A DNA stretch of 64,000 bases from positions 601,920 to 665,919 of the forward strand of contig BCKT01000016.1 in the NCBI GenBank assembly GCA_003116875.1, read 5' to 3'. Positions 34,248-44,771 of this stretch are shown here, one piece after another. The translations under genes and the position numbers were made by a program. The notes under the pieces are model-generated. The model saw only the letters and a list, made by a program, of their open reading frames with translations. It was not told the origin of the DNA and searched no databases. The stretch is from Takashimella koratensis (Eukaryota > Basidiomycota > Tremellomycetes > Trichosporonales > Tetragoniomycetaceae). Position 1 is the first letter of the stretch; the number at the start of each line of letters is the position of its first letter.

Positions 34248-36845
34248 ATGACACCCGCCAGCGACGATGGGTCCACGCTCGACGTCATCGACGAGCCCCT
34301 CGTCATTCGTCCCGAGGATACCGGTCTCCCAGAGCACGAACGGGATCTCGATCGACTGCGCGAGGTGTGGAAGCAACGAGAGGATGATGAGAAGTCTAGA
34401 AAGTCACAGATCAAGGGGCTAAGACGGGTTACTCATGGCGTCGCGACGCTTGGTATAGGCATCGCTGGGGTCAGCCGGGGTATGGTCATGAAAGTGGGGC
34501 ATGGTGTGCGTCGCATTCAAGATGTCATGGACGTCTATCACCAGGTACGCTTCTGATCACCCCTTCCTTTCCTCTCTTCCATGCTGACCACCGTCGTCCA
34601 GGTCAAGGTCGATCTATCCGACACATTGCGACATCCTGAGCTACTCATGGACGCTGAACTGCGCAGAGACAATCAGTTGAGCCCTGAAGAGATCGCATTC
34701 ATCAAACGTCGACAGGAACATATCATTGCAACAAAATCTTTGCACCGATTCTTGGGTCTTGACGACAATGTCGAGGTCCATCCTGACGACATCCCCATCA
34801 TTTCGGTCGGCGGTAGCGGCGGTGGGTACCGTGCGGCGCTCGGATTTCTCTCCATGATGGAAACCCTACAAAGCGAGGAAGCAAGGGGCCTTTGGGACCT
34901 AGTCTTCTATGCCGCGGGCGTGAGCGGAAGTTGTTGGGCACTCGCCGGTCTTTACACCATCGGTCAAAACAATGCGGCACACACCCTCTTCCACTTTAGC
35001 TTGAATTCGAGGCATCACCCACTCTCCGGGAGCGCCATTCGAGCCGTCGCACACTCGCCTCGAGGCGTCTACTTCCAGCTCGGCCCCATCTTGCAAAAGA
35101 TCCGCGTGGGAAAAGTCGGATGGACGACTTTGGATCTCTATTCAACTCTCACCACGACTCATATTCTCCTCGCACGAACCGACCCTCTCACCCGCGCGCT
35201 TGTCTTTCATCGCGAGGGTATCGAGCATGGTATCAGGAAGTTTGACAAGAAGAGGAGAGGCGAGCTTCCAGAGCCTATCATCGATGAAGGCTGGATGAGG
35301 TGGACGGCGGTGATCAAGACTGGCGGAATCGACAAGGGCTTGCAGCCGTTGCCCATATTCACAGCATGTCGCCATGAACGGCCATGGAGGAGCTGGAAGA
35401 GCAAGACGGATCCTTTCGATGACATTGACAACGTGAGTAAACTCTGCGGGTCCCAGCTGAGTCATCAGGCAAGCAAAGAGCACGATCGCGCCGACGCCTG
35501 GTGGCAGACCTTTGAGATTTCACCCTTTGAGATGGGTTGTGACGAACACGAAGGGTGGATCCCAACATGGGCGTTTGGGCGAACCTTTAACGCTGGCAAA
35601 TCCGATCCCAATCACCGCCTCCCGGAGCGATCACTCTCTCTGCTACTCGGAGTGACCACCAGCGCCGTCGCGGGGCCGTTGTCCGCCTGGATCGAGACCA
35701 TTGCTCGCAACTTGCCGGACAACATATTCGGTAACACAGTGAGTAATTGCAAAAGGTCAACGCTGACGGTCAGATTCGTACATGGGGACAACGCTGGGCG
35801 GAGAAGCACCCAAACTCGAAGCGACGGCTCATCAACCACCGCAAGTCTGATTGTGCGACTGACGCTAACTACTTCAGACCCCGTCCACGCCGTGAACGAG
35901 CCAAACTTTTTCTTCGGAGCAGAGAAACAGATTGGACGAGGACAGGTACGTCGCTACAAGCTTGCAGTGCTGACGATCCAGGGTTTCGAGGTTGGTCTAA
36001 AAAGTTGTTCCGTACTCACGATCAGAATTCACCTCGTATTCATCTAGTCGATGCCGGCATGGGTAACAATCTCCCGACTTGTGAGCGCCTCTTCATACAA
36101 TGGCTAACACGCTAGATGTCTTCTTCAGACCGCATCGGACCGTCGACGTTGCTCTACTGGGAGACTATTCATCGTGAGTATCCGTACACGGACAGGGTTG
36201 ATCGAAGCGACGTACAAAAAGGCGCAGCGTTGCAACGGATTCACGAGGGAGGGGAACAGAAGGGCTTGGACATTCAACCTCGCGTCAAACTGGAGCCTCT
36301 CTCCGCGCTGTTACCAGTCAAGGGTCCCGGTTCGAAAAAGCCTCAAGCGCCGAAGCTCTCGGCGGAGGAAGTAGAGAAACGATTCGAAGGTCGCTATGCT
36401 CAAGTTCTCGACGCCAAGCCAGTTGGATGGGAGCAATTCAGGGAGTGGGAGCGGAAAAAGGACGCTGGCGATCTTCAGCTATGGGAGTTGGACGACTTCA
36501 AAGTCAAATCCGACGGTTTCATCTACAATGACAAGAACGTTCCCCTGGCAGCACACCCTGCGACGCTTGTCTACATGCCCCTATTGCCCAACAAGGTCCA
36601 ACCCGATTATGACCCCAGCACGGCGCCATTCTCTTCTAGTTATAATCTGTCGTGGACTCGGGAGCAAGTGGAGACGATCCGGGCTACCGCCACGGCGAAT
36701 ACTGTGGGTACTTGATTGTCAACTATTGCTGAGATATTAGCGCGACAGCCTCGAGACGATCCGTGCGGTGGTGAGAGAGGCATATGAAAAGAAACGAGAC
36801 GCCCGTCTGAAAGGCCATCCTCTCGTGAATGATCCTTTAGTGTAG
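34248..36845 (+). CDS. cPLA2/lysophospholipase-like cytosolic phospholipase
   Basis: A protein of roughly 750 residues with a PLA2c-type catalytic domain that hydrolyses phospholipids or lysophospholipids by a Ser-Asp dyad. Seen: the oxyanion loop SVGGSGGGYRAALGF at about residue 170, the nucleophile block AAGVSGSCWALAG, and the Asp block HLVDAGMGNNLP near the fourth exon group. The N-terminus has charged helices and no signal peptide, unlike secreted phospholipase B, so an intracellular site is likely. FEMGCDEHEGWIPTWAFGR is also shared with this family. Introns near 34535-34602, 35432-35468, 35741-35773 and later are short. The end, after a small intron at 36706, is KGHPLVNDPLV. Patatin-like enzymes are an unlikely alternative. 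Confidence 0.82.
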
Positions 36846-37459
36846 CTTGTTGTACATTAGCCAGGTGCATGTTGTGACGCGTAGCATTTCACAGTGTTGC
36901 AAGTCTGTAACAACCTCGGAAAAAATGCCCCTATACAGTAGCAAGGCGGACGGCTGGCTTGAGGCCAGGGTTCGTCAAACCACTTCCCTCCAGAACCCTT
37001 CGCACGCTATTCTAATGCCGACATGTCCGAAGCAAAAGGGGGTCATCACGTGGTTGAACAGATCGTCGCAACTGGGAGCAGCAAGCCTGACGAGGGGATC
37101 CCTTCATCCTCCACACCCGGACTCAGGGCCAGAGGCTGCGTATTGTACCGGCGGCTGGGGATAATTCCGGACCCATGTGATTCTTGGCTGGGCACATGGG
37201 GTGGAGAGTCGGGGCACATGGGGTACAATCCCTGTGAATTGAAGGGTAATACGTCGAGAACAAACACGTAAACAGGACAGAACTGGGGGTGGGAGAGGGA
37301 GAGCGCGAGAGGAAGCCGAAGAGAGGCAAAAAAAAAAAAACGGGGGACGAGGAGAGAGGGGCATGAGCAAGATCGAGAAAAACTTGTCCTTGGGGGAAGC
37401 ATCCCCTCTATAAGAACGCGTCTGAAAGCCAGCTTGATTCCCCTTCCCCAAACAATACA
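36846..37459. promoter_or_regulatory. Promoter region of Dal5-like MFS gene
   Basis: 614 bp without a gene. TATAAG at 37409-37414 stands about 50 bp before the ATG. A run of 12 or so A (near 37328) and a CACGTG box at 37047-37052 are present. Two similar CACATGGGGT segments lie near 37193 and 37215. Confidence 0.6.
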
Positions 37460-39137
37460 ATGTCTGAAGACGGAGAGATTGAGATGACTGCCAAGCCCGT
37501 CAAGGGCGACGTCGAGCTCCTTGCCGGTGGTCTGGAGCAGCGTCAAGCCATCGAGAAACGTCTCGTCCGCAAGCTCGATCTACGATGCTCGCTTTTCGTT
37601 CTTATTGTGAGTCACTTGTCGTTACAAATGATTAATAAAACAGTACATTCTCAACTACCTCGACCGTAACAACATCTCTGCTGCCCGTCTCAAGGGTTTG
37701 CAGACCGAACTCAACCTCACCGACACCCAGTACTCGACATGCTTGTCCATTCTCTACGTCGGCTACATTCTCATGCAGGTCCCCTCGAACATGGTCGTCA
37801 ACAAGATTTCCCGACCCAGTGTCTACATTGGGTGCGCGATGTTGGTGTGGGGGATGATCTCCACCCTGTCTGGTGTTGTCAACGATTTTGGAGGCATGGT
37901 TGCTACTCGTTTCTGCCTTGGATTTGTTGAGGCAGCGGTGAGTCTATAAGAACCAGGCCATGCTGACCCCACAGTTCCTCCCCGGCGCGCTTCTGATCTT
38001 GTCCAAGTGGTACACTCGTCGCGAGTTGACCGTCCGTAACGCCATTCTGTTCGCGGGCAACCTCATCAGCAATGCTTTCTCTTCGCTCGTCGCCGCTGGA
38101 GTCTTGTCAAACATGAACGGTGTCCTCGGCCACTCGGCATGGCGATGGTTGTTCTACAGTGAGTTTCTAAGGTGCTTCAATGCTAACGTCCTAGTCGAGG
38201 GCTCGGCTACGATGTTGGTAGCGCTCTTGGCAATGTTCCTTCTTCCCGATCTCCCCACCAACTCTCGTGGGTTTACCGAGGAAGAACTTCAAGTCGCCCA
38301 ACTCCGCATGTTGGAGGACGTTGGAGAGGCGGACCAGGACTCCTCGGAGCAAGGCGTTTTCGATGGACTTGTCATGGCGTTGAAGGACTTTAAGATTTAT
38401 ATCATGATGTTCACCTTGACCGCCTATGTCGTCGGGCTTTCGTTCAACGCGTTCTTCGTAAGTCTCATATATCGGTTACGCTGACCGAAGCCTACTCTCA
38501 CTGGAACTCTCGGTTTCAGCTACGTCCCCACCTTGTTGATGAGCGCTCCGCCATGGGTCTTCTCGGTTATCGTTTCTATGATCAACGCATGGCACGCGGA
38601 CCGAACGCAAGAGAAGTTCTGGCACATTACCGTCCCCATCCTGTTCGGACTTGTCGGATTCATCATCTCCATGTCTACCGAGCAGGTTGCCGCTAGATAC
38701 GTTGCGCTCTTCCTTCAGGCGCAGTCGTACGCCGGTTTTATCACGTTCTATTCGTGGATCTCGTCTTCATTCCCTCGCCCTCCGGCCAAACGTGCGGTGG
38801 CGATTGCACTCATCAATGCTTTCAGTCAGCTCGGTAACATTGTAAGTTTGTACCATCTGTGCACGCTAACCCAGTGCAGGCCGGTAGCTATGTCTGGGCC
38901 CTCAAGGCCGACGGGTACCGCCAGTCGTACGGTATCGTCACTGCGATGTTCGGTATCACCATCGTTGGCTGCTTTGCCTTCCGTGTTGTGCTGGTCAGGT
39001 TGAACAAGAAGCTTGAGGCTGGTGAGAAGGCGTGGGAGACCAAGCCCGATGTGGCTCTCAAAACTCAACGCGTGGAGCACCTTGACAACAGCGATGAGGC
39101 TTTGGCGATGAAGAAGGGCTTCAGGTATCTGATTTAA
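37460..39137 (+). CDS. MFS transporter, anion:cation symporter (Dal5/allantoate permease-like)
   Basis: Six short introns are removed. Family hallmarks: EKRLVRKLDLRCSLFVLI, YILNYLDRNNISAARLKGL, TDTQYSTCLSILYVGYILMQVPSN, ATRFCLGFVEAAFLPGALL, LSKWYTRRELTVRNAILF, and WISSSFPRPPAKRAVAIAL. This is a complete ACS-family carrier of about 480 residues with the motif order expected for helices 1-12, located in the plasma membrane. The charged tail ends KKGFRYLI. Fungal relatives transport allantoate, vitamins or carboxylates; substrate not assignable. It stands alone between the lipase and the L-fuconate regulator and need not belong to either. Confidence 0.87.
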
Positions 39138-39421
39138 GTCCTCGAAAGATGTTTGCAGAAAGTAACGAAAGATAGAATGGTATCAACGTCATTCCACCCT
39201 GCGATTTGACATCTGCATGCTAAAGAGTAGAGAAATACATGGCTCATGCAAGTTGACTCCATCAAGGAGCGACATGGTCTTTACCGCGGCTCTGCTCCGC
39301 GGGCCAATATGCTCATCAACTAAAGAACTAATCGTCATGAGGTTCTACGTCACCTTCTGGCCATGTCAAGGGAAAAGGTTGCCCCGCTGGGGCACCTAGA
39401 AGTGTATGTAACTGCTTATGG

Positions 39422-42400
39422 TCAGCATGTCGCTCCGTCTTGGGCACTATCTCTCACCATGTCCATCACAGTATGTTCAGAAAGGAAATTGTCGTCAAGA
39501 GTGCCCTCTTGCTCTTCTCTTGACAACACTGGTATCTCGGCAGGCTGTCCTAGTCCAACGTGATCAAACGCGCCAGTTGCGTCTTGCCGGGGACGGACAG
39601 GGGGCAATGATACAGCTTCGATGTTGGTTGAAAGATTTGTCGTTGAGTGAGGAGGCACTCTACGTTGGCAAATCAACCGCGTCCGCCATCCTATCAAACT
39701 CAAGTGATCGTGCTCCTCATCGAGTGACGAAACTAAAGACGGATTGGTCGGTAAATGGACATGTGCTGTATCTTGGCAGAATGATACTCTTGAAACCGCT
39801 CTGGTCCTGAGCCAGAGTAGCCACTCGATGCTTTGCTTGAGAGACGGACGAGGCGATGCGTGAGAGTTGGATTGGGATAAAGATATGACCGAATCGATCT
39901 CAGATATCGCCAGAGGCGCAAGCGGGGATGTCGGGTTAATGACACAGACAGTAGCAAGGCAGGTAGCCGCAGAGAAAGCGTGTGTCTGAGAAAGTCAGCC
40001 TTGATTTTGGCTAAACTGACCCAGAATTGCCAGTGTCGACTGCTCAGCAAGGGGAAAAGCGAGTGAATACTTCGACACATGGCTACTAGCATCTGTGCTG
40101 TCAGTCGTGGAAAATCCTCAGGTCTTTGAGCTTACTGTACTGCGCTCCACCACCGCCAAGTAAGCCGTCGCATACGGTGACTGAATAGGGTCCTCGGGGT
40201 GTGTTTTTAATGCCTCCACAAAGTATGGCCGCAGCAGAAGAAAAATGGCTGCGCTGTAATCACAGGCGAGAATATGTTGCTGAAAGGATCAGTGCAATTC
40301 AGGTCATCCCTTACTTGGAAAGTTAGGGAGATGTTGTTGCCATCGGGCTCTGGACTCGCAGCATCCGCCGCTTCGGGGGCTGTGTATCGGGAAACCATTG
40401 CACGCATGGTGGCCCGACTTCGGAGGGAAAAGGGGAGGCTGACCTCCTCGTCCGTTCTGCTCTTGTCAACGATACGTTTCAAGATCAGCACGTCACTCGG
40501 TCTCACAGATTTTGCCATATGTCCAACACCTGAGCATATGGAGGTGGCTCAACAGCAACCGAAGCGTCTAAGGCCCTGCAACAGCTGTGAGCCCTGGACT
40601 AAAGGGTCTTTACGTACTTTTTTACTAATACAGACAACTTGAACCGACACAAATCAAACGGCGACGCATCGTCTGGCAAGGCTGTGTCGTACTGGCCGAC
40701 AGCAATGTTGGTGCTAATGGTTTTAGCTTGGGATCGTGAAGTACTCACGGCCTGTCCCAGCATCTTGACTGACCGTCAGCGACGCCCTTCAATCTGCACT
40801 CACCAAGAAGACGTCGGTACTAAAAGCTTCCCAGAACACCCGCCTATATCAAGTGGTAAGTTGACCATCTCCACCTCAGACCGGACCCGCACTTGCCTGC
40901 GAGTGTTGAGATCCTTGGGTGACAAGTTCCAGCCTTGGCCGTCTCTGTGAAGACCCATCTTGTTGCGTAAGCCTATACGACGTGCAAAGATGCTTACTGC
41001 TTGAAGTAGACGTGACGCCAGACCTCTCAGCTGCCAGGACAGGTCCCATGATCCCTGCATGTCCGCGTAACTTGAAGTGGTTAAGCAAGCAAGGTAAGCA
41101 GCGACCTACGAGCAGTAACGCGCTAACAGGTTCTTCGCTGTCAGCGATGGTCAGGATCATTCTCACTGTTGTATGCACGCCAACGATTGTAGTAAAGGTC
41201 AAGAATCGACCGTGGACTAGGCACTGCTGACCAAGTTCAAAGTAACTCTGCCCAAGGTGATCCTGAGGAGGTCGCTCCAGCAAAACAAGCGTGCCAAGCG
41301 ATAGTACGGCAAAGACCCATGCTAACCGCTGAAATCCTAAACATCTCTCGCTGGTGCCTTTCAACTCGGTCGACCGGCTGTCGTAAATCGTCTCGAGGCA
41401 CTCATCAAACGCCTCCTTTCCCAGCGCGACACCGTTCCATGCCAACAGCCGGAAATTGGCGTCCGAAAGGTACTTTGCCTCCGCTTTGGGCGGTAAGTAG
41501 GCACAAGCGTCGATCCAGATAGGGCGACCAGCCGGTCCAAAAACGGTCGACGATGACCAGACCTTTTGACCTGGGGTTGGTGACCATGATGCGCATGCCA
41601 AGCGGGGAGAAGGCGGCTGCGATTCCATTTGCGTGGCGGAATTCTGACCAAGTTCAATACTTGTCCAAGATTGGGACCAACCTCTGAGAGCCACAGCGGC
41701 ATCGCCGACGGGCCAATAAACTTTGACCTTCCCTCTGGTGCGTTTGGTACAACGACCAAGGTACCGAGGTCTGCGGATGGTCCTACTCGATCTTTCGGTC
41801 GGGTGTCGTGTTCCAGTGGCTGGACCTGCGCAGGTGCTCGTAGCCAAGCTGAGTTTGTGGTGGACGAGGGAGGCCCCTGTATCGGAGAAGCGAGCGCACG
41901 GGTTGGAGTTCGAGCAGAGGCAGGGGGGAAGGTCAACTCAGATATCGAATGGGTATCCACGGTCGTATTGTTGGATTCGATTCCAGTCGACAGCGCAGTC
42001 GATGATCCGCAAATAGATTTCTCGGGTCCCTCACTTGTCGCTTGCAGTGCCTCTTCAAGCATCCGCACTTTTGCTGCGAGACGATCCCTCTCCTCCATCA
42101 GCTGTGTTCGCTGGCTGAATCTGAGATCTCATTAGCTGGCTTGACGACAACCCACTTACAAGTCCTTGACACCCAATGTTTCATCTGGGCACAAGGATGC
42201 GCATCCTCGGCGCACACATGCTATACATGGCACTGACTTGTTAATCTTTGATGATGGGTACGAACTTGCCTTTCCGATCACACTTAACCTGGAGACAATC
42301 AACTTCAGCTCCCTGATTAAAAACCCACCTTCAGTCTCTTGCATTCTACAAAGAGGGGCGTCATTACAGAGTTGAGTGGAGAGAGACAAGCAGCGACTTA

Positions 42401-42447
42401 CCAGCACAGCTTCTCGGAGCGTTCAAGTCTTTCGAGGATTTTGGCAT
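39422..42447 (-). CDS. Zn2Cys6 transcription factor (CAEC type), divergent from L-fuconate dehydratase
   Basis: Four tiny 5' exons assemble the zinc cluster: exon 1 (42402-42447, 46 nt), 17 nt (42329-42345), 19 nt (42270-42288), then the rest. Joined they read MPKSSKDLN to SCAECKRLKVKCDRKVPC, then IACVRRGCASLCP, a textbook basidiomycete Zn2Cys6 domain. A leucine-containing coil (MEERDRLAAKVRMLEEAL) follows, then a low-complexity linker and the fungal-specific domain around 40876-41600. The third intron (42233-42269) begins with GCAAGT. The C-terminal exon, ending DGATC at 39422, is the least certain. By position it probably controls the divergent L-fuconate dehydratase, whose promoter carries palindromes. 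Confidence 0.78.
42233..42269 (-). other. GC-AG intron (GCAAGT donor)
   Basis: A 37-nt intron with the donor GCAAGT, a TTAAC branch-like site and a GTCAG acceptor. It is needed to join DRK to VPC in the zinc cluster. GCAAGT is the known consensus of GC-type donors. Confidence 0.7.
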
Positions 42448-42547
42448 GGGGGATGGATAGTGTTGTTGACACGATGACTTGAAAAGGGGCAGGCGATGTC
42501 GAAGCAGCATATGTCACGTGAGAGGGGCGGCCCGGGAGTAACCGAAT

Positions 42548-42563
42548 CCCCGATAAATCGGGG
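42548..42563. promoter_or_regulatory. Palindrome CCCCGAT-AA-ATCGGGG, candidate operator
   Basis: Perfect 7-bp arms around AA. The core CCCCGATAAATCGG recurs at 42722-42735. Palindromes with CGAT/ATCG or CGG/CCG arms are usual targets of Zn2Cys6 dimers. Confidence 0.55.
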
Positions 42564-42702
42564 TGTGAGCGGGGATGAACGGGGTCCGACCGCGCGCGCG
42601 TAAAGTCCCGCGTCGCGATGTCTTGCGTTGAACTGGGAAACTGTAGCTTAGCCGTTCATTCGACCCTGTTGCCATTTCGAAGGGTGACTTGAAGATGATG
42701 GC

Positions 42703-42737
42703 CGGGGAATGTCGGGTCATTCCCCGATAAATCGGAC
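42703..42737. promoter_or_regulatory. Overlapping inverted repeat and second CCCCGATAAATCGG copy
   Basis: CGGGGAATG and CATTCCCCG form a perfect 9-bp inverted repeat around TCGGGT (42703-42726). The right arm overlaps the second copy of the CCCCGATAAATCGG element. The block ends about 10 bp before the TATA-like element. Confidence 0.55.
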
Positions 42738-42811
42738 TGGCTGAGGGATATATATCTCGATCTCGCTTTGCGTTTATCTCACTTTGTGCATTCTCTCCGT
42801 CCCCAGAAACC

Positions 42812-44747
42812 ATGGTAGCTTCCGTCACCATCAAAGACTTTACTGTTCATGGTGAGCTGCAACCCGACGTCACATGACACGCACTGACTGCTTGTCACAC
42901 AGACATCCGCTTTCCAACGGTAGGCTAGACTGTGACCCTTTGCTGAACGACCAGGATGTCTACGGCAATGGGACCGATGCGGTGTGAGTTCCGTGTTTCC
43001 TTCACACGCTGATACATCCAGCAACGTAAACTGCGACCATTCTATGGCGTATATCCAACTCAATACCACCGGGTCCTTGAAAGGACAAGGGATGACCTTC
43101 TGTAGGCGTCGCTTGGACGCGGGGACTGACTTGCAATAGCTATCGGCGATGGTAACGAGATTTTGTGCTTTGCTATCAAGAGGGTCGCACAAAGGATCAT
43201 AGGCCTCGAGGTCGAGAAGATTTTCGCCGACATGTCGGCGTTCTGGAACAACTGCAAGTCATGAGTCGGCCTAGCAAGCTGACAAAGCAGTGAGCCAAGT
43301 CGGAACCCAAAGATGGCTTGGCCCTGAAAAGGGGGTCATTCACATGGCTTTGGCTGCCGTCTCCAACGCTGTTTGGGATATGTACGCCAAGTCTCGAGGG
43401 AAGCCGTTATGGAAGCTTATCGCGGATTTCTCTCCCGAAGAGTGAGTACATGTCCGTCTCAGCTAACAATAGATTCGTACAGGCGATGAGCTGGCGCTAC
43501 GTCTCCGATGCTCTCACAAAAGAAGAGGCACTAGGCATTTTGCGTCGGAGCCAAGCTGAAAAGGAAGCACGTATCGCTGCTGTGACGGCCAAGGGTTACC
43601 CTGCTTACACTACGAGTGCTGGATGGCTTGGTGAATGCGGCCTTGGTGGTGGACTGACAGCTAGGCTATCCCGACGCCAAGGTGGACCGTCTTGTTCGCG
43701 AGGCTCTTAACAAGGGCTTTCATCATATCAAGGTGGGTTGAGCGTCATTCAAGCTAACCTCTCAAGCTCAAAGTGGGGCTCGATCGCGACGCAGATCTGC
43801 GGCGATGCATGATGGTCCGAAAAATCATCGACAACCCGGACAACATGCCCAAGGGCTGGGCAGTGGACCCCAAAGCTATCGAAGGAAAGAATGCAGGGCC
43901 GACGGGGTGTGTCCTAATGGTAGACGCAAACCGTGAGTCTCTCAAGTCTGCTCTGGAGCTGAAAAATTAGAGATGTGGGACGTCGATGAGGCCATCGACT
44001 ATGTCAAGCATCTGGCACCTGCTAAGCCTTGGTTCATCGAAGAGCCGACTGCACCAGACGATGCCACGGGTCATGCCAAGCTCCGCAAGGCCTTGCAGCC
44101 TTTCAACATCAAGGTGGCCACGGGAGAGCACACTCACAATCGTGTAAGTCGTAACAGTGAGACCCTCTGACATTTTCAGATCGCTTTCAAGAATTTCTTC
44201 GAGCTCAAAGCGATGGACGTGTGCCAACTGGATGCTGTTCGCCTGGGCGGATTCAGCGAGGTGCTCACGGTTTTAGTGATGGCAGAGAAATTTGGGGTCC
44301 CCGTTTGCCCCCATTCTGGAGCTGTGGGCTTGATGAATTACCATGTAAGTAGATGAGTCCACGTACGCTTTCAGCCTGACAAGAGGACAATCTAGGTTCA
44401 CGTTTCCCTGATCGACTACATCTGTGTCACCGGAAAGATGGAGCAAAACGTCTTGGAATACGTAGAGTAAGGCGTGACGCAGACCAGAAAGCTAATCGCA
44501 GTCACCACTTTGTTCACGAATACTTTCGCCACCCAGTGGGACCTGTGAACCCCTTGGGACGCTATTCGTAAGTGAACGCTGCTGATTCTCCTCTGACCGA
44601 ATCACCAGTGTCCCCGAAGACGCGGCTGCGGGTACATCCATTGAGCTACTACAAGAAGCTATCGATAAATTCTCGTTCCCCGACGGTGACTATTGGCAGA
44701 AACGGGCTAGTGGAGAAGAGCCTGATCACATCGACACTGAATCATAA
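42812..44747 (+). CDS. L-fuconate dehydratase (enolase superfamily, ENOSF1-like)
   Basis: Mandelate-racemase-group enolase, converting L-fuconate (or a close sugar acid such as L-galactonate) to the 2-keto-3-deoxy acid with Mg2+. About a dozen introns interrupt it; the first exons give [19 protein letters not shown]. Seen: [14 protein letters not shown], the catalytic Lys-x-Lys in HHIKLKVGLD, the metal ligands in [17 protein letters not shown] and [19 protein letters not shown], and the catalytic His in [14 protein letters not shown]. The C-terminal [12 protein letters not shown] and [10 protein letters not shown] also match ENOSF1-type enzymes. It lies between a divergent Zn2Cys6 gene and a convergent MFS gene, which suggests a small sugar-acid catabolic module. 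Confidence 0.88.
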
Positions 44748-44771
44748 ACCGGTGATCTCCAGCTTGCTGCA

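Larger units (their letters stand above)
42448..42811. promoter_or_regulatory. Divergent promoter, Zn2Cys6 gene and L-fuconate dehydratase
   Basis: A 364 bp region between the two starts. It carries a CACGTG box (42515-42520), a CG run (about 42591-42600), two related palindromes (see separate entries) and a TATATAT element at about 42748-42754 some 60 bp before the dehydratase ATG. Confidence 0.65.
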
